DNA of 5,002 nucleotides, from NCBI GenBank assembly GCA_016743925.1, contig JADGFH010000501.1, positions 1-5,002 on the forward strand, in the 5' to 3' direction. Of the stretch, positions 1-5,002 are shown one piece after another. The translations under genes and the position numbers were made by a program. This stretch comes from Labilibaculum sp. Its GTDB lineage: Bacteria > Bacteroidota > Bacteroidia > Bacteroidales > Marinifilaceae. Numbering within the stretch: position 1 is the stretch's first letter; every line of letters starts with the position of its first letter. A model generated the notes under the pieces. It did not search any database, was not told the origin of the DNA, and saw only the letters and a program-made list of their open reading frames with translations.

Positions 1-39
1 GCAGTCAATAGGAGAAAAAATTTCATGTACATGAAATAA
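1..39 (+). CDS. Possible C-terminal tail of an upstream gene (partial)
   Basis: Frame 1 is open from the window edge and reads AVNRRKNFMYMK followed by TAA at 37-39. In many Bacteroidota an HD-domain phosphohydrolase gene lies directly upstream of lpxD on the same strand. A short basic/aromatic tail ending in Lys would suit such a protein, but twelve residues are too few for identification. Frame 2 is also open from the edge to a TGA at 32-34. The minus strand offers a rival reading: an ATG at 31-29 begins MKFFLLLT, which resembles a signal-peptide start running off the left edge. The call is therefore positional inference only. Confidence 0.3.
   Translation, partial: AVNRRKNFMYMK
20..37. 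repeat. 18-bp perfect palindrome upstream of lpxD
   Basis: The sequence ATTTCATGTACATGAAAT equals its own reverse complement over 18 bases, and the symmetry breaks at 19/38. It has no spacer, so it looks more like a dimeric regulator site than an RNA hairpin. It ends 6 bp before a TAnnTTTG match at 44-51 and would cover the -33 region of that promoter. If the upstream gene really ends at 39, the palindrome lies almost wholly in its last codons and may be coincidental. Confidence 0.5.
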
Positions 40-43
40 TTAT

Positions 44-51
44 TAGATTTG
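44..51 (+). promoter_or_regulatory. Candidate Bacteroidota -7 element for lpxD operon
   Basis: TAGATTTG fits the Bacteroidota consensus TAnnTTTG exactly. The -33 partner would be TTTC at 21-24, one mismatch from TTTG, with a 19-nt spacer. Transcription would then start near 57 and leave a leader of roughly 110 nt before lpxD. No equally good match was seen closer to the gene. In this AT-rich stretch a chance octamer is possible, and lpxD may instead be read through from an upstream gene. Confidence 0.35.
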
Positions 52-165
52 CAGAAATTTTTTTCTTATTAATCAACTATATTGGATGATTTTTGTTTGA
101 GAGTTTGCTAAGGAAATTAGAACTTAAAATAATCATTTACATGGTTTGATAAAAATGTAGAACAA

Positions 166-1203
166 ATGGAATTTACAGCACAAGATATAGCAGAGTTTCT
201 TAACGGAGAAGTAGAAGGTGATGGTAGCGTGAAAGTTACCAATGTTTCTAGAATTGAAGAAGGGAAACCTGGAACTCTTTCATTTTTAGCCAATCCAAAA
301 TACGAACACTTTATATATTCAACAAAGTCTTCGATCGTTTTGGTAAATAAAAATTTTACGACTGAAAAAGAGATTGAAACAACTTTAATTCGTGTAGAGG
401 ATGCATATCAGGCATTGGCACAGTTATTAGAGATGTACGAGCAAAGTAAACCACAGAAGATCGGAATTGAAGAACCTTCGTTTGTAAGTAAGTCAGCAAA
501 AATTGGAGAGAAGATTTATATTGGTGCTTTTGCATACATTGGTAGTAATGTAACAATTGGAAATAATGTTAAAATATATCCTCATTCATATATAGGAGAT
601 AATGTTGTTATTGGCGACAATACCATATTAAACTCTGGAGTTAAAGTGTATGAAGGTTGCAAGATTGGAGCTGAATGTATTTTTCACTCAGGTGTTGTAA
701 TTGGAGGAGATGGATTTGGTTTTGCACCTTCATCTGCGAATAATTACAAGAAAGTTCCTCAGGTAGGTAATGTAGTTATTGAAGATCATGTGGAAATTGG
801 AGCAAATACATGTGTAGATAGAGCAACAATGGGTTCTACCATTATCCGTATGGGAGTTAAGTTGGACAATTTAATTCAGGTGGCTCATAATGTAGAGATA
901 GATGAAAATACTGTGATTGCTTCGCAAACTGGTATTGCTGGGAGTACTAAAATTGGTAAGAATTGTATGATTGGCGGACAAGTTGGTTTTGCTGGACATA
1001 TGACGATTACTGATGAAGTAAAAATAGCAGCTCAATCGGGAATTGGGAAAAATATTAAAAAAGTAGGAATGGTTGTTCAAGGATCACCTGCATTTGATTT
1101 TGGACCTTATCAAAAATCGTATGTTCTATTTAAGAATTTGCCTAAAATGAGAGAGCAAATTATGGAAATGGAAAAAGAAATAAAAGCATTAAAGGAAAAA
1201 TAA
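166..1203 (+). CDS. lpxD: UDP-3-O-(3-hydroxyacyl)glucosamine N-acyltransferase LpxD
   Basis: LpxD transfers an (R)-3-hydroxyacyl chain from acyl-ACP to the 2-amino group of UDP-3-O-acyl-glucosamine, the third step of lipid A synthesis in the cytoplasm. The 345-residue protein has the usual length and order: an N-terminal uridine-binding domain (about 1-100, with TLSFLANPKY at 37-46), a left-handed beta-helix of hexapeptide repeats (about 105-300), and a charged C-terminal helix (about 320-345). The block GVVIGGDGFGFAPS (176-189) is a family signature. His241 in VAHN matches the catalytic His239 of E. coli LpxD, and His278 in AGHM matches His276. The ATG start is fixed by an in-frame TAA at 130-132 with no start codon between. 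No Shine-Dalgarno is visible, as usual in Bacteroidota. It is the first gene of the lipid A cluster, 56 bp before lpxC-fabZ. Nothing in it looks broken. Confidence 0.97.
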   Translation: MEFTAQDIAEFLNGEVEGDGSVKVTNVSRIEEGKPGTLSFLANPKYEHFIYSTKSSIVLVNKNFTTEKEIETTLIRVEDAYQALAQLLEMYEQSKPQKIGIEEPSFVSKSAKIGEKIYIGAFAYIGSNVTIGNNVKIYPHSYIGDNVVIGDNTILNSGVKVYEGCKIGAECIFHSGVVIGGDGFGFAPSSANNYKKVPQVGNVVIEDHVEIGANTCVDRATMGSTIIRMGVKLDNLIQVAHNVEIDENTVIASQTGIAGSTKIGKNCMIGGQVGFAGHMTITDEVKIAAQSGIGKNIKKVGMVVQGSPAFDFGPYQKSYVLFKNLPKMREQIMEMEKEIKALKEK

Positions 1204-1219
1204 AAGAAAGTTTTTCTTT
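1203..1219 (+). other. Weak hairpin after lpxD stop
   Basis: AAAGAAA (1203-1209) and TTTCTTT (1213-1219) can pair around a 3-nt loop, starting on the last base of the lpxD stop codon. The stem is nearly all A-T and is followed by C and A rather than a T run. It is therefore not a convincing terminator inside the cluster. It might slightly affect read-through or mRNA processing, or be chance in an AT-rich gap. Confidence 0.2.
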
Positions 1220-1259
1220 CAATTATTAAACCTAGAATTAAAAATATTGGTGTCAAATT

Positions 1260-2651
1260 ATGGCAGATAAGCAAAGAACATTAGCAAAAGAATTTACGCT
1301 TACAGGAAAAGGATTACACACAGGATTAGAAGTTTCTATCAAGTTTGTTCCTGCTTCTGAAAATCATGGATATCAGTTTAAGAGAATTGATTTGGAAGGA
1401 CAACCTGTAATTGCGGCTAGTGCCGAATATGTTGGAGATACTTCTAGAGGAACTGTTTTAGAAAAAGGAGAATGTAAAGTTCAAACTGTTGAACATGCAT
1501 TATCTGCTTTGTACGGATTAGGCGTAGACAATTGCCTTATTGAAATGAATTCTCCAGAGCCTCCAATTTTGGATGGGAGTGCTAAATTTTACGTTGAAGG
1601 AATTGAAGAGGTTGGCATTGTAGAACAAGATGCTGTTCGTGAGTATTTTATCCCGAAAGAGAAAATAACTTTTAAAGATGAAGCTCGTGGATCGGAAATT
1701 ACAATTCTTCCTGACGATGAATATAGTGTAGATGCAATGATTTCTTTCGATTCGAAAGTATTGAGAAATCAGTATGCTCGATTAAATTCTTTAGAAGATT
1801 ATAAGAAGGATATTTCAATGTGTCGTACATTTGTTTTTGTACGCGAATTGGAGTTTCTTTTAAACCACAACTTGGTAAAAGGCGGTGATTTGGATAATGC
1901 CATTGTGATAATGGACCAAATGATGGAGCAAAAAGAATTAGATCGTATTGCCGATTTGTTCGACCATCAACATGTTGAAGTAAAAGAAGGGATTTTAAGT
2001 AATCTTGAGCTTTATTTCGATAATGAGTGTGCTCGTCATAAATTACTTGATGTGATTGGTGATCTTGCGCTTTGCGGCAAGTTTATAAAAGGGAGAGTGA
2101 TTGCTACTTGCCCTGGTCATGGACCGAATACTGAAATGGCAAAATTATTAATCAAACGAATTAAGAAAGAAATGGGAAAAGATTCAGTTCCAGCTTACGA
2201 CCCAAACAAAGAGCCAGTATTAGACATTAATGGTGTAATGGGTTTGTTACCTCACCGTCCTCCATTCTTGTTAGTTGACAAAATTATCGACATTCAAGAT
2301 GATAGCATTGTGGGTGTGAAAAATGTATCAATGAATGAACCTTTTTTCGTTGGTCACTTTCCAGGCGAACCAGTTATGCCAGGAGTATTAATGGTCGAGG
2401 CAATGGCTCAATGTGGTGGTATTTTGGTACTTAATCAGGTTGATGATCCTGAGAATTACGGAACTTATTTCTTGACTCAGAATAATATTAAATTTAGAAA
2501 AAAGGTTGTACCAGGTGATACTTTGATTTTTAAATTATCATTTCTTTCTCCTATACGTAGGGGAGTTGCTAACATGCGCGGTGTAGCTTTTGTTGGTGAT
2601 ACTATTGTTGCCGAAGGTGAGTTTATGGCTCAAATCGCAAAGAAAAAATAA
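1260..2651 (+). CDS. lpxC-fabZ: Bifunctional LpxC deacetylase / FabZ dehydratase fusion
   Basis: This is one 463-residue protein with two enzymes. Residues about 1-305 are LpxC, the zinc UDP-3-O-acyl-GlcNAc deacetylase and committed lipid A step. Glu78-His79 lie in TVEH, His260 and Asp264 in ARHKLLD, Asp268 follows, and His287 lies in CPGHGPN. These match E. coli catalytic Glu78, zinc ligands His79/His238/Asp242, Asp246 and His265. After a linker (about 306-319, DSVPAYDPNKEP), residues about 320-463 are FabZ, which dehydrates (R)-3-hydroxyacyl-ACP. GLLPHRPPFLLVD (328-340) opens it, and His366 in VGHFPGEP with Glu380 in MVEAMAQ form the catalytic pair, 14 residues apart as in E. coli His54/Glu68. 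Both halves look active and full length. The fusion is typical of Bacteroidota. The start is set by an in-frame TAA at 1239-1241. It lies between lpxD and lpxA, probably co-transcribed. Confidence 0.97.
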   Translation: MADKQRTLAKEFTLTGKGLHTGLEVSIKFVPASENHGYQFKRIDLEGQPVIAASAEYVGDTSRGTVLEKGECKVQTVEHALSALYGLGVDNCLIEMNSPEPPILDGSAKFYVEGIEEVGIVEQDAVREYFIPKEKITFKDEARGSEITILPDDEYSVDAMISFDSKVLRNQYARLNSLEDYKKDISMCRTFVFVRELEFLLNHNLVKGGDLDNAIVIMDQMMEQKELDRIADLFDHQHVEVKEGILSNLELYFDNECARHKLLDVIGDLALCGKFIKGRVIATCPGHGPNTEMAKLLIKRIKKEMGKDSVPAYDPNKEPVLDINGVMGLLPHRPPFLLVDKIIDIQDDSIVGVKNVSMNEPFFVGHFPGEPVMPGVLMVEAMAQCGGILVLNQVDDPENYGTYFLTQNNIKFRKKVVPGDTLIFKLSFLSPIRRGVANMRGVAFVGDTIVAEGEFMAQIAKKK

Positions 2652-2675
2652 GAATTTTTAACTACTACACTGGAT

Positions 2676-2697
2676 GATCCTTATGGTATTAAGGGTT
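2676..2697 (+). other. Short hairpin between lpxC-fabZ and lpxA
   Basis: CCTTA (2679-2683) and TAAGG (2690-2694) pair around a 6-nt loop. Three further outer pairs are possible when G-T wobbles are allowed (2676-2678 with 2695-2697). No T tract follows, so it is not a terminator. No TAnnTTTG match lies in this 70-bp gap, which supports lpxA being read from the upstream promoter. Function, if any, is unknown. Confidence 0.2.
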
Positions 2698-2721
2698 TGT
2701 CAGTAAAGAAAATAGATTAAA

Positions 2722-3504
2722 ATGAAGCAACCGTTAGCATATGTACATCCAGAGGCTAAGATCGCGGATAATGTCGTGATTGAGCCCTTTGTTACGATTG
2801 ACAAAGATGTTGTAATTGAAGAAGGAACTCGTATTGGTTCTAATGCTACCATTATGGAGGGAACTCGTATTGGAAAAAATTGTAATGTATTTCCTGGAGC
2901 TGTTATTGGAGCTACTCCACAAGATCTTAAATTTCGAGGTGAAAAAACCACTGTTGAAATTGGAGATAATACAACAATTAGAGAATGTGTGACAATTAAT
3001 AGAGGTACTGCAGCAAAAGGCAAAACCATTGTTGGAAGTAACTGTTTACTTATGGCTTATTCTCATATTGCACACGACTGTATTTTAGGTAATAATATTA
3101 TTGTGGGTAATGCATCTCAAATTGCAGGTGAAGTTATTATCGATGATTATGCCATCTTAAGTGGATTGGTAGCAGTACATCAATTTGTACACATTGGGTC
3201 TCATGTTTTGGTTTCTGGTGGATCATTGGTTCGTAAAGATATTCCTCCATTTGTGAAAGCAGGTCGCGAGCCAGTTTCTTATATTGGTGTTAATTCAATT
3301 GGCCTTCGTCGTCGCGAGTTTGGAAATGAAAAAATTCGTGAGATTCAAGATGTTTACCGTTACCTATATCAAAAAGGGATGAATAACTTTAAAGCTTTGG
3401 AAGCTATTGAAGCAGAAATGCCAGCTTCTCCTGAGCGTGATGATATCATCTTGTTTGTGAAGAATTCGAAACGAGGTATTATGAGAGGATATTTCCCTGA
3501 ATAA
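2722..3504 (+). CDS. lpxA: UDP-N-acetylglucosamine O-acyltransferase LpxA
   Basis: LpxA transfers an (R)-3-hydroxyacyl chain from ACP to the 3-OH of UDP-GlcNAc, the first and reversible step of lipid A synthesis. The 260-residue length is normal. Hexapeptide repeats of the left-handed beta-helix fill about residues 8-180. The C-terminal helical domain (about 195-260) carries GLRRREF and RDDIILFVKNSKRGIMRGY. His118 in SHIAHDC corresponds to catalytic His125 of E. coli, with His115 matching His122 and His153 in VHQF matching His160. The E. coli His144 position is Glu137 here (IAGEV). Gly166 aligns with E. coli Gly173, the acyl-chain ruler residue, so long acyl chains should fit. PQDLKF (66-71) and IRECVTINRG (86-95) are further family blocks. 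The start is fixed by an in-frame TAG at 2713-2715. It is last in the cluster and is followed by a strong terminator. Confidence 0.97.
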   Translation: MKQPLAYVHPEAKIADNVVIEPFVTIDKDVVIEEGTRIGSNATIMEGTRIGKNCNVFPGAVIGATPQDLKFRGEKTTVEIGDNTTIRECVTINRGTAAKGKTIVGSNCLLMAYSHIAHDCILGNNIIVGNASQIAGEVIIDDYAILSGLVAVHQFVHIGSHVLVSGGSLVRKDIPPFVKAGREPVSYIGVNSIGLRRREFGNEKIREIQDVYRYLYQKGMNNFKALEAIEAEMPASPERDDIILFVKNSKRGIMRGYFPE

Positions 3505-3521
3505 GCTATCGTTTATAGGAT

Positions 3522-3565
3522 ATAAGAAAAGAGAGATTTTCAAATGAAAGTCTCTCTTTTCTTAT
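3522..3565. terminator. Bidirectional terminator between lpxA and thiL
   Basis: ATAAGAAAAGAGAGA (3522-3536) pairs perfectly with 3551-3565. The stem then continues inward through a T-G wobble and four more pairs to the AAAT loop at 3542-3545, about 20 bp in all. The arm strand rich in T supplies a run ending TTTTCTTATT for lpxA transcripts, and the complement gives a similar run for thiL. It sits in the 79-bp gap between two convergent genes, where a shared terminator is expected. Confidence 0.88.
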
Positions 3566-3583
3566 TGTTGAAGTTTGGTTTTC

Positions 3584-4639
3584 CTAATCCTCTTTTATAG
3601 GATTCCAACCTTGTGCTTGTAATTCAATTTCTACATTATCACGAGTAACTAAATATTTACCTTTCGACTCATTTGTAATGTGTCCAATCACTTTTACATC
3701 TTCCATTTCTTCAATGGCATCAAATTTATCTAAGGGTACCGTAAATAGCAATTCGTAATCTTCACCACCATTCAACGAGAATGTACTGTAGTTCATGTTC
3801 AACTCTTCAGCCATTTTATGCGTTTCGTAATCAATCGGTATTTTTTCTTCATAAATCAGACAGCCAACTTTCGATTCTTCACAAATGTGCATTACATCAG
3901 AAGAAAGACCATCAGAAATATCGATCATAGAATTAGGAACAATTTTAGCTGCTTGCAAACGTTCAAAAATATCTTTACGAGCTTCGGGTTTTAATTGACG
4001 CTCTAAAATATAATCATGGCCACTTAAATCTGGCTGCATGTTTGGGTTGTTGTCGTAAACACGCTTTTCACGTTCCAGTAATTGTAATCCTGCAAAGGCA
4101 GCACCTAAATTTCCGCTTACACAGATTAAGTCATTTTCCTTCGCTCCACTTCGGTAGGCTAGTTGACTTTCTTCAGCTTCACCTATCGCAGTAACAGAAA
4201 TACATAAACCAGTTAATGATGAAGTAGTATCACCTCCTACTAAATCGACATTGTAGTTTTCACAAGCCAAATTAATTCCTTCGTAAATTTCATCAATAGC
4301 TTCTACAGTAAATCGCTTCGAAATTGCGATAGATACAGTAACCTGCATTGGTGTAGCATTCATTGCGTAAACGTCAGAAACATTCACTGCAATACATTTA
4401 TATCCTAAATGTTTTAAAGGAGTATACATTAAATCAAAATGAATACCTTCTAGCAATAGATCGGTTGTAACAACCGTTTTTTTATTTTTGCAATCTATAA
4501 CAGCAGCATCGTCGCCAACACCAAAATTAGTGCTTTCGTGTTTCAGCTTGATGTTTTTAGTAAGGTGTTTGATTAATCCGAATTCTCCTAACGTTGAGAT
4601 ATCAGTTCCTTTTGCATTGTTTTCCTGCATAGTATCCAT
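3584..4639 (-). CDS. thiL: Thiamine-monophosphate kinase ThiL
   Basis: ThiL phosphorylates thiamine monophosphate with ATP to give thiamine diphosphate, the active cofactor, in the cytoplasm. It belongs to the PurM/SelD-like ATP-binding superfamily. Family motifs appear in order: GVGDDAAV (40-47, metal/ATP-binding Asp pair), TTDLLLEGIHFD (58-69), AVNVSDVYAMNATP (84-97), VGGDTT (134-139), a glycine loop SGNLGAA (175-181), MIDISDGLSSD (238-248), NGGEDYELLF (290-299), and a C-terminal GWNPI (344-348). The 351-residue length is normal for the family, with a Bacteroidota-style N-terminal LGEFGLIKHLT (17-27). The ATG at 4639 is used here; an in-frame ATG at 4630 (Met4) is equally possible and alters only three residues. 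The gene converges on lpxA, ends in TAG, and has its own promoter. No thiamine biosynthesis genes adjoin it. Confidence 0.95.
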   Translation of the reverse strand: MDTMQENNAKGTDISTLGEFGLIKHLTKNIKLKHESTNFGVGDDAAVIDCKNKKTVVTTDLLLEGIHFDLMYTPLKHLGYKCIAVNVSDVYAMNATPMQVTVSIAISKRFTVEAIDEIYEGINLACENYNVDLVGGDTTSSLTGLCISVTAIGEAEESQLAYRSGAKENDLICVSGNLGAAFAGLQLLEREKRVYDNNPNMQPDLSGHDYILERQLKPEARKDIFERLQAAKIVPNSMIDISDGLSSDVMHICEESKVGCLIYEEKIPIDYETHKMAEELNMNYSTFSLNGGEDYELLFTVPLDKFDAIEEMEDVKVIGHITNESKGKYLVTRDNVEIELQAQGWNPIKED

Positions 4640-4656
4640 AATTAATGATATTGGAA

Positions 4657-4668
4657 TTTGCCTGCAAA
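4657..4668. repeat. Short inverted repeat over the thiL promoter
   Basis: TTTGC (4657-4661) and GCAAA (4664-4668) are perfect inverted arms separated by CT. On the minus strand they cover the TTTG half of the thiL -7 element and the expected transcription start. Part of the symmetry comes from the promoter consensus itself, so it may carry no separate function. Confidence 0.25.
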
Positions 4669-4672
4669 GGTA
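4665..4672 (-). promoter_or_regulatory. Bacteroidota -7 promoter element for thiL
   Basis: Read on the minus strand this is TACCTTTG, an exact match to TAnnTTTG, and it continues as TACCTTTGCAGG. It would start transcription near 4658, leaving a leader of about 20 nt before the ATG at 4639. No good TTTG is present at the usual distance of about 19-20 nt; one at 4684-4687 is only 11 nt away. So short a leader leaves no room for a thiamine diphosphate riboswitch. Confidence 0.6.
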
Positions 4673-4765
4673 GGGAAAAAAAGCAAATAGAAATTTATGA
4701 ATTTAAATAGATAAAATGTTATTTCAGAAGTGGTCGAATATTCTCTTTTTTTAATAATAATTTTA

Positions 4766-4795
4766 TAACGATTACAATAGTTTATTTAATCGTTA
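4766..4795. promoter_or_regulatory. Inverted repeat, possible operator upstream of sigma-like gene
   Basis: TAACGATTA (4766-4774) and TAATCGTTA (4787-4795) are perfect 9-bp inverted arms with a 12-bp spacer. Their centres are 21 bp apart, close to two helical turns. Each arm is itself nearly symmetric (TAA-NNN-TTA). The downstream arm ends about 22 bp before TATTTTTG at 4818-4825 and so touches the expected -33 region. As RNA it could form only a weak, A-U-rich hairpin without a following U run, so binding by a dimeric regulator is the better guess. Confidence 0.4.
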
Positions 4796-4817
4796 AGTAA
4801 TCAGCTCACTAAAGAGT

Positions 4818-4825
4818 TATTTTTG
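4818..4825 (+). promoter_or_regulatory. Candidate -7 promoter element for sigma-like gene
   Basis: TATTTTTG fits TAnnTTTG exactly and faces the gene at 4945, predicting a leader of about 110 nt. No clear TTTG lies 19-20 nt upstream, so it might need an activator or be a chance match. A weaker alternative lies nearer the gene: TCTATTTG at 4900-4907 (one mismatch) with TTTG at 4880-4883, spacer 16 nt. Confidence 0.35.
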
Positions 4826-4944
4826 GTAAAATAGATGTGGTGATAAGTTCTTGTTAATGAGTGACTGTATGGTAATGGATTTGTGAGGAGTATTAGATTT
4901 CTATTTGTAATTGATCAATCTATTCTTAATTTTAACCGTCAAGA

Positions 4945-5002
4945 ATGGATAAACAAGAGCAAAATATCATCACAAAACTTCAAAAAAGAGATGAATCAGG
5001 AC
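4945..5002 (+). CDS. N-terminus of probable ECF-type RNA polymerase sigma factor (partial)
   Basis: Nineteen complete codons, MDKQEQNIITKLQKRDESG, are present before the window ends. The pattern of a short polar start, an amphipathic I-x-x-L-x-x-R-D-E helix and then Gly/Ala resembles the opening of sigma region 2 in Bacteroidota ECF sigma factors, where K-x-x-D-E-x-A/G-F is common. The ATG is set by an in-frame TAA at 4933-4935. The stretch is too short to prove the family, and other helical proteins remain possible. It is divergent from thiL and continues beyond the window. Confidence 0.5.
   Translation, partial: MDKQEQNIITKLQKRDESG

Larger units (their letters stand above)
4673..4944. other. 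AT-rich divergent intergenic region
   Basis: This gap between thiL and the sigma-like gene carries no credible ORF; the longest ATG-initiated plus-strand stretch I checked (4857-4886) encodes nine residues. It is strongly A-T rich. It contains the 9-bp inverted repeat at 4766-4795, a TAnnTTTG match at 4818-4825, small palindromes GAATATTC (4736-4743) and ATTGATCAAT (4910-4919), and a T run at 4745-4752. No tRNA, rRNA, known riboswitch or CRISPR-like repeat was recognised. Confidence 0.6.

Noticed and set aside
356..556. Minus-strand open frame of 66 codons inside lpxD
   Set aside because: It lies wholly antisense to a clearly coding gene, has no recognisable domain, and the low-complexity peptide looks like a by-product of the opposite strand.
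871..1080. Minus-strand open frame of 69 codons inside lpxD
   Set aside because: The Asn/Ser/His-rich translation mirrors the antisense of hexapeptide repeats; no promoter or family signature is seen.
2700..3029. Minus-strand open frames (109 and 62 codons) across the lpxA start
   Set aside because: Both are antisense to the conserved beta-helix repeats of lpxA, and their apparent repetitive pattern comes from those repeats.
3522..3565. Hairpin as a mobile-element end or integration site
   Set aside because: No transposase, flanking duplication or second copy is present; its place between two convergent gene ends is explained by termination.
4488..4673. Plus-strand open frame of 61 codons over the thiL N-terminus
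   Set aside because: It is antisense to the GDDAAV-coding region and the thiL promoter, and shows no domain or own start signals.
4640..4700. Possible thiamine diphosphate riboswitch before thiL
   Set aside because: The predicted leader is only about 20 nt and no THI-box-like CTGAGA motif is present.
4685..4835. AAATAGA occurring three times (4685, 4705, 4829)
   Set aside because: Short A-T-rich heptamers at irregular spacing (20 and 124 bp) are expected by chance in this composition.
4857..4886. Nine-codon ORF (MSDCMVMDL) in the gap before the sigma-like gene
   Set aside because: It is too short, in AT-rich DNA where such stretches are common, with no leader-peptide features or following attenuator hairpin.
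4910..4919. ATTGATCAAT palindrome resembling a half of an FNR/CRP-type site
   Set aside because: The TTGAT/ATCAA halves overlap with no 4-bp spacer, so it does not fit an FNR box, and a 10-bp AT-rich palindrome is common by chance.

Overview
The window reads as ordinary chromosome from an AT-rich member of the Bacteroidota, probably a Bacteroidales/Marinilabiliales-type organism. Three things point there. LpxC and FabZ are fused in one reading frame. Octamers matching the Bacteroidota promoter element TAnnTTTG sit upstream of genes. Convincing Shine-Dalgarno sequences are absent and the leaders are A-rich. The genus cannot be fixed from the sequence alone.

Layout. Bases 1-39 may hold the last 12 codons of an upstream gene, and an 18-bp perfect palindrome lies at the same place. 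A 126-bp leader region follows. Next comes a compact plus-strand lipid A cluster: lpxD (166-1203), the lpxC-fabZ fusion (1260-2651) and lpxA (2722-3504), with gaps of 56 and 70 bp. A strong bidirectional hairpin terminator (3522-3565) separates lpxA from the convergent thiL (3584-4639, minus strand). ThiL has its own TACCTTTG promoter element just upstream. Its divergent neighbour, starting at 4945 and cut by the window end, looks like the N-terminus of an ECF-type RNA polymerase sigma factor. The 305-bp gap between these two genes contains a 9-bp inverted repeat with 21-bp centre spacing and a possible promoter.

How the genes work together. LpxA puts a 3-hydroxyacyl chain on UDP-GlcNAc, LpxC deacetylates the product, and LpxD adds the second 3-hydroxyacyl chain, which are the first three steps of lipid A synthesis. 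FabZ draws on the same (R)-3-hydroxyacyl-ACP pool for phospholipid fatty acids, so the fusion ties the committed lipid A enzyme to its competitor. lpxB and the later lipid A genes are not here. ThiL (thiamine phosphate kinase) and the sigma factor are functionally unrelated neighbours.

No previously undescribed system was found. The coding content is housekeeping. The items most worth a second look are non-coding: the inverted repeat before the sigma-like gene and the palindrome upstream of lpxD.
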